Source: Sulfopaludibacter sp963815475 (GTDB lineage Bacteria > Acidobacteriota > Terriglobia > Bryobacterales > Bryobacteraceae). From it: 64,000 nt of DNA. Where the stretch lies: NCBI GenBank assembly GCA_963815475.1, contig CAWFHD010000003.1, positions 496,001-560,000 on the forward strand, given 5' to 3'. This document shows positions 43,576 to 52,969 of this stretch, one piece after another; position 1 is the first letter of the stretch; every line of letters starts with the position of its first letter. The translations under genes were made by a program, and so were the position numbers. A model generated the notes under the pieces. That model worked only from the letters and a program-made list of their open reading frames with translations, had not been told where the DNA came from and did not search any database.

Positions 43576-45405
43576 TTGGACCTCCGAACCCTGCTTCCCC
43601 GCGCCGTGGCAGCGTTAGCGCTGCCCGCAATCTGCCTCGCCCAGCCGGGCGTGATTTCCACCGTGGTGGGCACCGGCTCCGGAAACTACAATGGTGACGG
43701 CGGACAGGCTCTCAAAGCCGGCTTGGGATCGCCTACCGGATTGGCGATGGACAGCTCCGGAAATCTGTTCATCATGATTGCGGGAACCGGACGCGTGCGC
43801 AGAGTGACCCCAACCGGGACTATTACGACTTATGCCGGGAACGGCACCAGTGGCTTCGGCGGGGATGGCGGGCCGGCGACAAGCGCCCAGTTGTTCCCGG
43901 GGCACGGCATCGCCGTGGATGGCAGCGGCAATCTGTACATCGCGGATCTGTACAACAACCGCATCCGCAAGGTGGATTCATCTAGCGTCATAACGACAGT
44001 GGCTGGCTCCGGAACCGCCAATTCGATCGGACAAGGCGGTTTTTCCGGCGACGGCGGCCCCGCCACTTCTGCCATGGTCAATCTTCCGAATGCCGTCGCG
44101 GTGGACGCCGCGGGCAACCTCTATATCGCGGACACCTCGAACTATCGCATCCGCGAGGTTGACCATACCACCGGTATCATTAAAACCGTGGTTGGAAATG
44201 GAAACGCGCTTTCTAACAATGGCGATCCCAAAGACGGAAGCACGGCGACGAGCGTCGCCATCGGCCAGCCTACCTCGGTGACAGTCGATCTGGCGGGCAA
44301 CATCTATTTCAGCAACGGCGCGCGCGTGCAAAAAGTGGATACCAACGGCATCATCCGAACGGTGGCCGGCACGGGCGTGCTGGGAGATACCGGCGACAAT
44401 GGACCCGGTGTCAGCGCGCAGGTGAAGAGCGTCGCGGGGCTCGCAGCCGATAACGCCGGAAACCTGTACATCACCGAGAACTCCTATCGGGTGCGCAGAG
44501 TCGATGCGTCCGGAGTCATCACCACCGTGGCAGGTAACGGGACTCGCGGCTATACGGGAGACGGCGGTCCGGCGATATCGGCGCAGTTTGAGGATCCTCA
44601 GGACGTAGTGCTCGACAGCTCCGGCAACCTTTACATTTCCGATTCCAGTTCGAACGTGATCCGCAAAGTGAATGCTCTGGTCTCAAGCACGGCTCCCACG
44701 ATTTCGCTGGTTTCGAACGCCTTTGGAGGCTCGCAGACCATCGCGCCCAATACCTGGGTGCAAGTGAAGGGAGTGAACCTCGCGCCTGTCGGCCACACCC
44801 GCATCTGGGGTAGCTCGGACTTCGCGAACAATCAACTCCCGACGCAGCTTGACGGCGTGAGTGTCACGATCAACGGCAAGGCAGCGTTCATTTACTACAT
44901 CAGCTCCACACAGGTGAATATCCTGACGCCTCCCGATGCCATCTCTGGCACTGTTGCCGTGCAACTCACCAACGGGGCGGTGAAGAGTAATGTGATCAAC
45001 AGTGCGGCCCTGCCGCTGTCGCTGGCGTTCTTCACCTTCGATGCGACCCACGTCACCGCCACCCATGCCGATGGCTCTCTGATTGGACCGACTACGCTCT
45101 ACCCAGGCGTGAGCACGCCCGCCAAGCCGGGCGAAACCATCATCGTTTACGCCAATGGATTCGGGCCCACGACCGTGCCGATTGTCAGCAGCGGTCTGAC
45201 TCAGTCGGGGACATTGACCGGTAGTCTGGTAGTGGGGATTGGTGGTTTCGTGGCCAGTGTTCCGTTTGCCGGCCTGGTTGGGCCCGGTGAGTTTCAATTC
45301 AACATGGTGGTTCCTGCTTCGGCTCCGGACGGAGACCTTGGCATCTCGGCATCCTATAATGGCGCTTTTACGCCGACCTCAGCGACGCTTGCAGTTCAGC
45401 ATTGA
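43576..45405 (+). CDS. Secreted NHL-repeat propeller with Solibacter-type C-terminal domain (TIGR03437-like)
   Basis: A 609-aa protein. TTG start at 43576 is set by AGAGGAG 8 nt upstream and gives a signal peptide (LLPRAVAALALPAICLAQ). Residues 25-370 contain six NHL-type blades (TYAGNGTSGFGGDGGPATSAQL, LYIADLYNNRIRKV, LYISDSSSNVIRKV). From about residue 375 the sequence (LVSNAFGGSQTIAPNTWVQVKGVNLAP ... GETIIVYANGFGPT) fits the Ig-like C-terminal domain described from Solibacter as TIGR03437. This domain is a strong taxonomic marker. The role is probably extracellular binding; no catalytic residues are visible. Confidence 0.9.
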   Translation: MDLRTLLPRAVAALALPAICLAQPGVISTVVGTGSGNYNGDGGQALKAGLGSPTGLAMDSSGNLFIMIAGTGRVRRVTPTGTITTYAGNGTSGFGGDGGPATSAQLFPGHGIAVDGSGNLYIADLYNNRIRKVDSSSVITTVAGSGTANSIGQGGFSGDGGPATSAMVNLPNAVAVDAAGNLYIADTSNYRIREVDHTTGIIKTVVGNGNALSNNGDPKDGSTATSVAIGQPTSVTVDLAGNIYFSNGARVQKVDTNGIIRTVAGTGVLGDTGDNGPGVSAQVKSVAGLAADNAGNLYITENSYRVRRVDASGVITTVAGNGTRGYTGDGGPAISAQFEDPQDVVLDSSGNLYISDSSSNVIRKVNALVSSTAPTISLVSNAFGGSQTIAPNTWVQVKGVNLAPVGHTRIWGSSDFANNQLPTQLDGVSVTINGKAAFIYYISSTQVNILTPPDAISGTVAVQLTNGAVKSNVINSAALPLSLAFFTFDATHVTATHADGSLIGPTTLYPGVSTPAKPGETIIVYANGFGPTTVPIVSSGLTQSGTLTGSLVVGIGGFVASVPFAGLVGPGEFQFNMVVPASAPDGDLGISASYNGAFTPTSATLAVQH

Positions 45406-45430
45406 GCGGGTAAGTGAAGATGCGCCCGGA

Positions 45431-46063
45431 CTATTCGCACCGCAATGCCGTCCCTGGATCGATCCGCACCGCGCGGCGCGCCGCGAGGTAACACGCCAAC
45501 ATAGCCACTAGCGCCAGCAGCACGGCCACCGCGGCGAAGGTCAATGGATCGTGGGCGTCCACACCGAAGAGCTCGTTGGTCATGAGGCGCGTCAATCCGA
45601 ATGCTCCCGCAATCCCCGACGCCACACCCAGCAGCGCCATTTTCGCGCCTTCGCCGAGCACCAGACGCATCACGTCGCCACGTTGTGCGCCCAGCGCCAT
45701 ACGCACTCCGATCTCATGGGTTCGTTGACCCACCACGTAAGAGATCACACCGTAGATTCCGATGCACGACAGAAGCAGCGCCAGCGCCGCGAAAACACCC
45801 AGTAGAACCATCGAGAGCCTGCGCGCCGAAAGCGACTCGGCAATTACGCCTTCCATGGTCTGCACACGGTAGATCACCTGGCGCGAGTCCATCTGTTCCA
45901 CGGCACTGCGAACCCGCTGCATCACCGGGCCCGGATCGCCGGCGATGCGCAGCACCACCGCCGCGCCGCCCGCCGCCAGCGACATGAGCTTTTCGGGCAT
46001 CTGCATAAATGGATAGAAGAACTGTGCCTCTACCGCCGACTTCGCATCGGCGCCGGGCCCCAC
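45431..46063 (-). CDS. C-terminal part of a frameshifted ADOP-type permease
   Basis: Carries the second FtsX permease domain, including LSMVLLGVFAALALLLSCIGIYGVISYVVGQRTHEIGVRMALGAQ and three TM helices, ending in the family-typical AARRAVRIDPGTALRCE. The first real residues are GADAKSAVEAQFFYPFMQMPEK; the preceding sequence, VGHIKQWG, ends the other frame (46030-47871). Restoring one G in the GGGCCCC run (46055-46061) joins them as VGHIKQWGPGADAKSAVEAQFFYPF. The complete protein would be about 810 aa. Confidence 0.85.
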   Translation of the reverse strand: MGPGADAKSAVEAQFFYPFMQMPEKLMSLAAGGAAVVLRIAGDPGPVMQRVRSAVEQMDSRQVIYRVQTMEGVIAESLSARRLSMVLLGVFAALALLLSCIGIYGVISYVVGQRTHEIGVRMALGAQRGDVMRLVLGEGAKMALLGVASGIAGAFGLTRLMTNELFGVDAHDPLTFAAVAVLLALVAMLACYLAARRAVRIDPGTALRCE

Positions 46064-47871
46064 TGCTTGATGTGGCCCACTACTCCCACGATTTCGGCTT
46101 GCACATTGAACTGAAGCAGGTGAACGCGCTTCCCGATGGGATCTTCGCCCGCGAAGTACGTGCGCGCAAACGCGTCGTCGATATCGATGACAATCGGCGC
46201 GGTTTCATTATCGGCGTCGGTGACGAAGCGGCCGCGCTGTAGCGTGATGCCCATGGCCGGCTCGAAGCCTGACTCCACCAGATAGAACATCGCCTGCGGC
46301 AGGTCATTGTCGCTGGCGGGTTTGGGCCGGCCCTCGATCCAGAACGGCAATGACGAATCGTGAATCATCGGCCGTGAGCCCAGCGTGACCGAGACGGCCT
46401 CAACACCGGGGATGGCGCGCATCCGGTCGTCGAACTGCCGCAGCCGCGCGCGCGTTTCGGCCGAAGAGGTTTGGGACGAGGACGGCATCGACAAACTGAA
46501 CGTGATGGCGTGGCTGGGTTTGTAGCCCGGATTCACGCGCCAGAGGGCCGCCAGGCTGCGCAGCATCAGACCCGCGCCGATCAGCAAAACCACTGCCATC
46601 CCCACTTCCACCGCCACAAATACTCGCTGCATGCGGTGGCGCATGCCGCTCGCGCCCCGGCCGCTTGCCTTGAGCACCTCCTGCAAATCAACCCGCGCGC
46701 TGCGCAAAGCCGGAGAGAGGCCGAAGACGATCGCAGCGAACAGCGATATCGCCAGCGTGAACAGCAAGACCCGTCCATCGAGCGCGATCTCTTCGGCGCG
46801 CGGCAATGTGCCGGGCAGAGTGCGCAACGCCGGCCCGGTGGCGCTGAGCGCGAGCAGGAGCCCGAGTGCCCCTCCCAATCCGCCCAGAACCAGACTTTCC
46901 GTAAGAAGCTGGCGGACAATGCGGCCACGGCCGGCTCCCAGAGCCACGCGGATGGCGAACTCGCGCGACCGCCCCGTGGACCTAGCCAGAAGCAAGTTTG
47001 CGACGTTGGCGCACGCGATCAAGAGGAGGAATCCGACCGCAGCCAATAGCAGCACCAGGAATGGCCGGACGTCGCCAACGATGTCCTCCTTCATAGAGAC
47101 TACACTGACGCCGGCATTCTGATTGGCCACTGGAAAGACGTCAGCCAACCGACGCGCCACCACATCCATATCGGCCTTCGCCTGGGCCACGGTGACACCC
47201 GGCTTCAGCCGTCCGAACGAGTGCGCGCTCACAGAGATGCGCCGGTCGCGAAAAGAAGGATCGTTCCACTGGCCGATGGGAGTGTAAACATCGCGGCTCT
47301 GTCCATAGAAGGTGAAACTCGCGGGAACCACTCCGATCACGGTATAGGCCGTGCCGTTGAGGATCAGCGCTTTTCCGATGACGTCTGGCGAAGCGCCGAA
47401 TTCGCGACTCCACAACCCGCCGCCCAAAACCACCACAGGGGCCGCGCCCAATTGATCGTCCTCGGACCGGAAGGTCCGGCCGAGCACAGGCTGCACGTAC
47501 AGCGTGGAAAAGAAATCGGCGGAGATCATGTAGCCGGTCAGCCGCTGCGCCTTGGAGACGCCGGAGACGTTGTAGTCCTGGTTGCGATAGAGGGCCATCG
47601 AGGAGAAGGTGCGCGCCCCCTGCTGCCAATCCAGAAAATTCAGGTAGACTACCGGCCCGCGATCGAAGCCGGGCGTTTTCGCATAGACAGTCACCAGTTG
47701 TTCGGAATGCGGATAGGCCAGGGGATTGAGCAGCACTCCGTTGACAACCGAGAAGAGAACGGTGTTAGCGCCGATGCCAAGCGCCAGAGTGAGCACCGCA
47801 ACGGCAGCAAAGGTCGGCGATTTTCGAAGCGTCCGGACGGTGTAGAGCAGGTCCTGCCGCAGCGTTGCCAT
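46030..47871 (-). CDS. ADOP-type orphan ABC permease (MacB/FtsX), N-terminal part, frameshifted
   Basis: Starts directly with the permease core (MATLRQDLLYTVRTLRKSPTFAAVAVLTLALGIGANTVLFS) and so lacks the N-terminal prefix domain seen in the other copies in this window. Contains MacB-type periplasmic core 1 (about 50-240), FtsX domain 1 with LLLIACANVANLLLARSTGRSREFAIRVALGAGRGRIVRQL, then periplasmic core 2. No ATPase is encoded nearby. It lies 5 bp after the SGNH hydrolase stop on the same strand and has no adjacent PadR gene. Acidobacterial orphan permeases have no proven substrate. Confidence 0.88.
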   Translation of the reverse strand: MATLRQDLLYTVRTLRKSPTFAAVAVLTLALGIGANTVLFSVVNGVLLNPLAYPHSEQLVTVYAKTPGFDRGPVVYLNFLDWQQGARTFSSMALYRNQDYNVSGVSKAQRLTGYMISADFFSTLYVQPVLGRTFRSEDDQLGAAPVVVLGGGLWSREFGASPDVIGKALILNGTAYTVIGVVPASFTFYGQSRDVYTPIGQWNDPSFRDRRISVSAHSFGRLKPGVTVAQAKADMDVVARRLADVFPVANQNAGVSVVSMKEDIVGDVRPFLVLLLAAVGFLLLIACANVANLLLARSTGRSREFAIRVALGAGRGRIVRQLLTESLVLGGLGGALGLLLALSATGPALRTLPGTLPRAEEIALDGRVLLFTLAISLFAAIVFGLSPALRSARVDLQEVLKASGRGASGMRHRMQRVFVAVEVGMAVVLLIGAGLMLRSLAALWRVNPGYKPSHAITFSLSMPSSSQTSSAETRARLRQFDDRMRAIPGVEAVSVTLGSRPMIHDSSLPFWIEGRPKPASDNDLPQAMFYLVESGFEPAMGITLQRGRFVTDADNETAPIVIDIDDAFARTYFAGEDPIGKRVHLLQFNVQAEIVGVVGHIKQWGPAPMRSRR

Positions 47872-47876
47872 CCCAG

Positions 47877-48805
47877 TTACTTCATCAACTCGGCGAGTTT
47901 ATCTTTCACCGCCGCGCCCCAGATGTCATACCCTTTGGCCACCGGGTGTAGGTTGTCCGCCGAAACGTATCGGGGAGGAAGTATCCTCTGTCGTCCAGGA
48001 ACCGGGCTCCGATATCCATATAGAAAACGTGGCGCTGATCGTCAAGCTTCGCGATGATCTTATTCACCTCGGCAAGCTTGTCGCGTATGGGATCGCCGGG
48101 CACGCTTCGTGGGAAGATCGCAAGCAGGAGAATCTTGGCATCGGGAAAATCCTTCCGCATCTCCAGCACCACAGCGCCGACGCCCTCGGCGATTTCGGGC
48201 GCCGTGAACGTGCCGGCATTATTGGTGCCGATCATCAGCATGATGGCCTTTGGCTGGAATCCCTGGCCTTCGCCATTCTTCAGACCCCAGAGAACTCCCT
48301 GGGTGGTGTCGCCGGCAATCGCGAAGTTGGCCGTTTTGGTGTCGCCAAAATATTTGTCGAACATTGCCCTGTTGGCGTCGCCTTGCACCCACCAGTCCGT
48401 GATCGAGTCTCCGTCCAGCAGGAGATCGATGTTGCCTTTGCCCGCAGTCTCCACGAAGCCTAAGTGACGAGGCCCCATGCGTAACTGGGTTTGCGTATAG
48501 GTAGCCGCGACATTCAGACGCGGCGGTTGCAGCATCATCAGCGATTCAAACTTCTGCAGCAGCGGCTTGACGGGCGACTTATTGCCATCGATCCACTGGA
48601 CCAACGCGTTATTCACATCCGCCAACTCTGACGGCGTGGGGCGCGGGATTGCCACCTCAAGCGGAACCGGGGCCGGCGGCCCAATCACCACAGGTGGAAG
48701 AGCGGATCTTACCGGGCCCTGCGGGGCGGCGGGTGGACCACCCTGAGCAAGGGCATAGCCTGCATAACACAGTAGGGCAACAGGAAAACAACGCAACCGG
48801 ATCAT
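47877..48805 (-). CDS. SGNH/GDSL-type esterase (frameshifted near the 3' end)
   Basis: A secreted hydrolase: signal peptide MIRLRCFPVALLCYAGYALAQ, ATG at 48805 with GAGGAGG 8 nt upstream. The catalytic Ser134 is in LLDGDSITDWW, block III Asn in GTNN, and block II in FAIAGDTTQ. The uninterrupted frame ends at 47906 with a nonsense tail (FRRTTYTRWPKG). The next frame reads SADNLHPVAKGYDIWGAAVKDKLAELMK and supplies the missing Asp-x-x-His block V, ending at 47877. One missing base in the GGGG run at 47972-47975 explains this. The N-terminal 100 residues precede the hydrolase core. Substrate unknown. Confidence 0.85.
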
Positions 48806-48921
48806 ACCGATTCCTCCTCGCGAATCGTACCAATTCTAGGCGAGGGGCGGCGAGAGGCGCAAGCTATGGTCCCAAGGCAGGCGGCTAGCGGCGACGTGGG
48901 CTGTGACCGGCCAACGTTCTA

Positions 48922-48951
48922 TTGACAATCGATATCGATAGACGATAGGAT
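48922..48951 (+). promoter_or_regulatory. Promoter and palindromic operator of the first PadR gene
   Basis: TTGACA (48922-48927) is followed after 18 bp by TAGGAT (48946-48951), a weak -10. The spacer holds the perfect palindrome ATCGATATCGAT (48928-48939). Transcription would begin close to the GTG at 48959, so the mRNA may be nearly leaderless. PadR autoregulation through this site is an inference; compare the repeat at 60542-60564. Confidence 0.55.
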
Positions 48952-48958
48952 CGCAGCC

Positions 48959-49291
48959 GTGGCAAGAGCCGCCGATCTCCTCCCAGGCACGTTGGACCTC
49001 CTCGTTCTCCGCACGCTCGAATTGCGACCGTTGCACGGAGTGGGCATTGCCGACCGGATCGAGCAGGTTACCAGCGGCGTGTTCGTGGTGGGGCCTGGCT
49101 CTCTCTTTCCCGCGTTGCACCGGTTGGCCGAGAACGGTTGGATCGCCGGGGAATGGGGGCAATTGGAGAGCGGGCGGCGGGCAAAGTTTTACGCGTTGAC
49201 GGCGGCCGGTCGCGCTCAACTGCTCAGCGAGAAACGGAACTGGCAGAAGGTGCAAACGGCCGTAAATCAGGTGCTCGCGGAAGGGACTTGA
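48959..49291 (+). CDS. PadR family transcriptional regulator (ADOP-associated)
   Basis: A 110-aa winged-helix regulator. LLPGTLDLLVLRTLELRPLHGVGIADRIEQV forms the N-terminal HTH, and GSLFPALHRLAENGWIAGEWG is the recognition and wing region, as in acidobacterial PadR-like proteins. GTG start; the stop is 4 bp before the permease start, so the pair forms an operon. No RBS is visible, consistent with a short leader. Expected to repress the pair via the palindrome in its promoter. Confidence 0.93.
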   Translation: MARAADLLPGTLDLLVLRTLELRPLHGVGIADRIEQVTSGVFVVGPGSLFPALHRLAENGWIAGEWGQLESGRRAKFYALTAAGRAQLLSEKRNWQKVQTAVNQVLAEGT

Positions 49292-49295
49292 ACCC

Positions 49296-51941
49296 GTGGC
49301 GTGGGGCAATCGTGCAATCCATCTGTTCCGGCGTTTTCTGCATCGCTGCAAGATAGAGCAGGAACTGGACGATGAAGTACAGTCTTACTTCGAGATTCTG
49401 ATCGAACGCGGAATGGCGCGCGGCATGTCGCGGGAACAGGCACGGCGCGAGGCTCGGGTGAAGTTCGAGGGCGCGGAGCAAGTCAAACAAAGAGTCCGGG
49501 AGGCACGCGTGGGAGCTCCACTAGATAAGACACTTTACGACGTTCGCTATGCCTGGAGGACCCTCAAGAAGAGTCCCGGCTTCACCTTCTTCGCGGTCAC
49601 AATCATTGCATTGGGGCTGGGAGCGAACGCTGCGATCTTCAGCCTGGTAGACGGAGTGCTGGTTAAGAGCTCCGGTTATCCGGAGCCCGAGCGCATTGTC
49701 AATTTATGGGAGAAACCGCCAGGCCACGAGCGCAACGGCATTTCGGCGGCGAATTACATCGACTGGAGCAGGCAGAGTCAGTCGTTTGAAGCCATGGCGG
49801 CGAGGACGAATGGATCGTTGAGCTATACGGGCGGCGGAGAGCCGCGCTCTCTTCATGTGGGGTTCGTTTCGGCGCCCTGCTTCGACGTCTTCGGTGTGCA
49901 GGCGGCGTTGGGCCGTACCTTCGTGAACAAGGAGGATCAACCCGGCAGCCAGAAGGTGGTGGTGCTCACCTATCGTGTGTGGATGAGCCTGTTCGGAGGG
50001 GACCCCGGAGCAATCGGTCGAACCATGCTGCTGAACGGAGAACCGTATGCCATTGTGGGCGTGCTCCCCGGAGCCAGCGATTTTGACCGTCGCTGGAACG
50101 ACATCTGGGTTCCGCTGGTGTTCCCTGCGAACCCGGCCAGGGACTACCACTATCTAACGGCGGTTGCCCGATTGAAGCGCGGAGTCTCGCTACAACAGGC
50201 GCGAGGAGAGATGAGCGCGATCGCGGGACATATCGCGGAACTCTATCCAGCCATCAAGAAAGATTGGGGAGCGACGGTGGATCGCTATGTGGACGGCATA
50301 GTGGGGCCGGAGACGCGATTGTCGCTCGTGGTGCTCATGTGGACCGTGGTGGCGGTCCTGCTGATCGGTTGCGCAAATCTGGCGAATCTGTTGATGGCGA
50401 GGGCCACGCTCCGCGGGCGGGAGATCGCTTTGCGTATGGCGCTGGACGCCCGGCGTGGACGGGTGATCCGTATGTTGATGACCGAAAGCCTGCTGCTCTC
50501 GGCGTGCGGAGCGGCAGCCGGTATTGCATTGGGCTTCGGCATCCTAAAGTGGATTCAGAGTCTGCTTCCGCCGTTCTACTTTCCGCCAGAAGCCAACATC
50601 GCCATGGACGGGAGGGTTCTACTATTCCTGGTAGCGGTCACGGTGCTGGTTAGCATCGCTTTTGGACTGGCGCCAGCGATTCACGCAGCGCGGCGGGATA
50701 CCGCACGGTCGCTCAAAGAAGGCGGGCGTGCCAACTCGGCGAGCCGCGGCCAATTTAGCGCGCGCCAGCTTTTCGTCGCGGGGCAAGTGGCGATTGCATT
50801 CATTTTGTTGGTAGGCGGCGGGCTGTTGATTCGCAGCTTCCAACGCTTGATGACGGAAAGTGTAGGATTCCAGACCGAGGGAGTGGTTGGGGCCTGGTTG
50901 CCGCTGGAAATGGACCGAAATCCAGACGCCGCCAAGCTTAGACTATACGTCGATCGATTGTTGGAAGAAGTGCGCGCCACACCAGGAGTGAAAGAAGCTG
51001 CTATCGCCAGCGCCCTCCCGCTGGAGGGCTGGGGCGATGGGATGCCGTTTCACATGGCCGACAACAAAGACAAGTTGTTGGGGAGTGGATTCAAGATTGT
51101 CACGCCAGGCTACTTTGCGGCGCTGCGGCTGCGACTGCGGGCGGGCCGGACGCTGGACGACCGCGATACTGCCAGTTCCCCTCCGGTGGTTGTAGTGAAC
51201 GAATCGTTTGTGAAGGCCTACCTGAACGGCGAGAGCGCCCTCGGCAAGCGAATCCTGGTGGAAAAGATTGCGCCGTCGCGGCATGGGTTGGGCCCTCTGA
51301 CCGCCTGGGAGATCGTGGGGGTGGTGGCCGACGAGAAAGCGAACGGTCTCGACCAGACGGAGGACATTGGCGCCTATGCCAGCTTCGCTCAGGATCCGGT
51401 AGTCGGCTTGGGACTGGTGGCCAAGGGAACCGGAGATTCCGGGGTGCTGATCAAATCCATACAGCGAGCCATCTGGCGAGTCAACAAGAATCAAGTTCTG
51501 GATAGTCCCATGACGATGGAGCAGATCATGGCGGAGTCGGTGACGTTCCGAAAGCTGCCAGCCGTTCTTCTGGGCAGTTTCGCGTTACTGGCGCTGTTGC
51601 TGGCTTGTACCGGCATCTATGGAGTGCTCTCCTTTGTCACCGCGGGTCGCAAACAGGAACTGGGCATCCGGGCGGCGCTCGGGGCATCGCGCAGCGACCT
51701 GGTGGGGTTGGTGGTCGGCGGGGGTTCGATTCCAGTCCTGGCTGGAATCGTGCTTGGCCTGGGCGGGGCAGCCGGTCTGGCACGCTTCATCCGGTCTATG
51801 CTATTCGCCACGGATCCGCTGGAGGTGACGAATCTGTTGGCGGTGGCGGCGCTGCTGCTGGCGGTCGCTCTGGCCGCTTGTTTGGTGCCCGCCTGGCGGG
51901 CGGCGCGCGTAGATCCGATGTCGGTACTGCGGCAGGAGTAG
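49296..51941 (+). CDS. ADOP-type orphan ABC permease (MacB/FtsX, intact)
   Basis: An intact 881-aa copy. N-terminal prefix domain about residues 1-75 (LDDEVQSYFEILIERGMARGMSREQARREARVKF), then TM helix 1, periplasmic MacB-type core 1 (about 100-330), FtsX domain 1 with LLIGCANLANLLMARATLRGREIALRMAL, core 2 (about 510-735) and FtsX domain 2 ending in AAWRAARVDPMSVLRQE-type sequence. GTG start with GGAAGGG about 10 nt upstream. Preceded by PadR in a two-gene operon, with no ATPase gene in the neighbourhood, which defines the 'orphan' class. Confidence 0.93.
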   Translation: MAWGNRAIHLFRRFLHRCKIEQELDDEVQSYFEILIERGMARGMSREQARREARVKFEGAEQVKQRVREARVGAPLDKTLYDVRYAWRTLKKSPGFTFFAVTIIALGLGANAAIFSLVDGVLVKSSGYPEPERIVNLWEKPPGHERNGISAANYIDWSRQSQSFEAMAARTNGSLSYTGGGEPRSLHVGFVSAPCFDVFGVQAALGRTFVNKEDQPGSQKVVVLTYRVWMSLFGGDPGAIGRTMLLNGEPYAIVGVLPGASDFDRRWNDIWVPLVFPANPARDYHYLTAVARLKRGVSLQQARGEMSAIAGHIAELYPAIKKDWGATVDRYVDGIVGPETRLSLVVLMWTVVAVLLIGCANLANLLMARATLRGREIALRMALDARRGRVIRMLMTESLLLSACGAAAGIALGFGILKWIQSLLPPFYFPPEANIAMDGRVLLFLVAVTVLVSIAFGLAPAIHAARRDTARSLKEGGRANSASRGQFSARQLFVAGQVAIAFILLVGGGLLIRSFQRLMTESVGFQTEGVVGAWLPLEMDRNPDAAKLRLYVDRLLEEVRATPGVKEAAIASALPLEGWGDGMPFHMADNKDKLLGSGFKIVTPGYFAALRLRLRAGRTLDDRDTASSPPVVVVNESFVKAYLNGESALGKRILVEKIAPSRHGLGPLTAWEIVGVVADEKANGLDQTEDIGAYASFAQDPVVGLGLVAKGTGDSGVLIKSIQRAIWRVNKNQVLDSPMTMEQIMAESVTFRKLPAVLLGSFALLALLLACTGIYGVLSFVTAGRKQELGIRAALGASRSDLVGLVVGGGSIPVLAGIVLGLGGAAGLARFIRSMLFATDPLEVTNLLAVAALLLAVALAACLVPAWRAARVDPMSVLRQE

Positions 51942-52020
51942 TCGCGCATACCGCTCTTCCACTCCTGCCGTGTGCCTGCTCCAAATCGCTGTGCTGAAAC
52001 CAGCATTACCGCCAAATGGT

Positions 52021-52533
52021 CTACCTGGCTGTGAATGCCTGTTCGACCGGCGCTGATTTCAGCAACCCGGAAGCAATTTGACGCAGCTTTTTCTCTGCTG
52101 CTTCCTCCTCCACTAGAGATTCCTGCAGTAAGCCGGCCACCTCCGACTCTCCCATGCGCCTCGCGAGGCTGATGGCAGTCAGATAACCGGCCATCTCGTA
52201 ATGCTCCACCCGGCTCCCGGCGCCGATAATTCCAAGATCAAGCACGGCGTCCTCACCCTCCTCTTCCAGGGCTTCGGCGCCTTCCTTGATGCAGCCCTCC
52301 ATTCCGACGCACTTCTTCCCCGTGACCTTGATATCAAGGAGTTCGCCCACTTTTTCAAGGCGAGAGACCTGGTCTTGTGTCTCTTTCAGGTGAGCCGTGA
52401 GCGCGGCCTTGAGCGCAGGGTCATTCGATCCCTTGGCCATCTTCGGAATGGCTTTCGTCAATTGTTTCTCGGCGGAGTAGAGGTCTTTGATCTCGTCCCC
52501 AAGTAAATCCTTAATCGTATTCTTATCGGCCAT
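52021..52533 (-). CDS. Ferritin-like DUF892 (YciF/YciE) family protein
   Basis: A 170-aa four-helix bundle protein of the DUF892 family. Typical are LLGDEIKDLYSAEKQLTKAIPKMAKGS at the start, AHLKETQDQVSRLEKVGELLD with a histidine and glutamates as potential metal ligands, and GSRVEHYEMAGYLTAISLARRMGESEVAGLLQESLVEEEAAEKKL at the end. Members of this family respond to osmotic and other stresses in enterobacteria and are structurally ferritin-like; activity is not established here. It is convergent with the upstream permease gene and is not part of that operon. Confidence 0.92.
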   Translation of the reverse strand: MADKNTIKDLLGDEIKDLYSAEKQLTKAIPKMAKGSNDPALKAALTAHLKETQDQVSRLEKVGELLDIKVTGKKCVGMEGCIKEGAEALEEEGEDAVLDLGIIGAGSRVEHYEMAGYLTAISLARRMGESEVAGLLQESLVEEEAAEKKLRQIASGLLKSAPVEQAFTAR

Positions 52534-52642
52534 GCTGTAAAGCGGGCAGTTCCATAACCATTGTGGCGGCGGACCCCTACAGGGGCGCGGACAGTTCTGC
52601 GACGGGCGCGAGAGAGCTTCGCAATGAAACCCGCTCGACGGG

Positions 52643-52969
52643 CTATGCGCGCCTGAAGTACCTTGTGTTCAATAGCGATGAAGCGTCCCGGGCATCGACG
52701 CGTCGAACAGCTTGCGAACCGGAGAACTCGTAGGATTGGCCGGTGGCGAGGCCTTGGACTCGAACCGGAGAGCTCTCCATATAGCGAATCTCGATGGCTG
52801 CCTGCAAGTCGGCGTCAACTTGGGATGCAGGCGTCCCCATTGCCGACGCGGCCGAGGGTTGGGGTCGGACCAGTGGACGTTGATTAAAGGGAATGTATGG
52901 GCGAGCGCTCCGCGCCGGCGCCTGTGATTGAGTGTTCTGAAGCTGTGATCGTTTCTTTCCGCAACACAT
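52643..52969 (-). CDS. Small hypothetical protein overlapping the DUF1360-like gene
   Basis: A 108-aa protein beginning MCCGKKR with an AAGGAGA RBS about 8 nt upstream. The N-terminal half is Pro/Ser/Ala-rich and probably disordered; the C-terminal half (IRYMESSPVRVQGLATGQSYEFSGSQAVRRVDARDASSLL) looks like a small folded domain. I recall similar sequences as hypothetical or phage-structure-related proteins, but that is uncertain. It overlaps the end of the DUF1360-like gene by 86 bp in another frame, so the two are probably coupled. Confidence 0.65.
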   Translation of the reverse strand: MCCGKKRSQLQNTQSQAPARSARPYIPFNQRPLVRPQPSAASAMGTPASQVDADLQAAIEIRYMESSPVRVQGLATGQSYEFSGSQAVRRVDARDASSLLNTRYFRRA

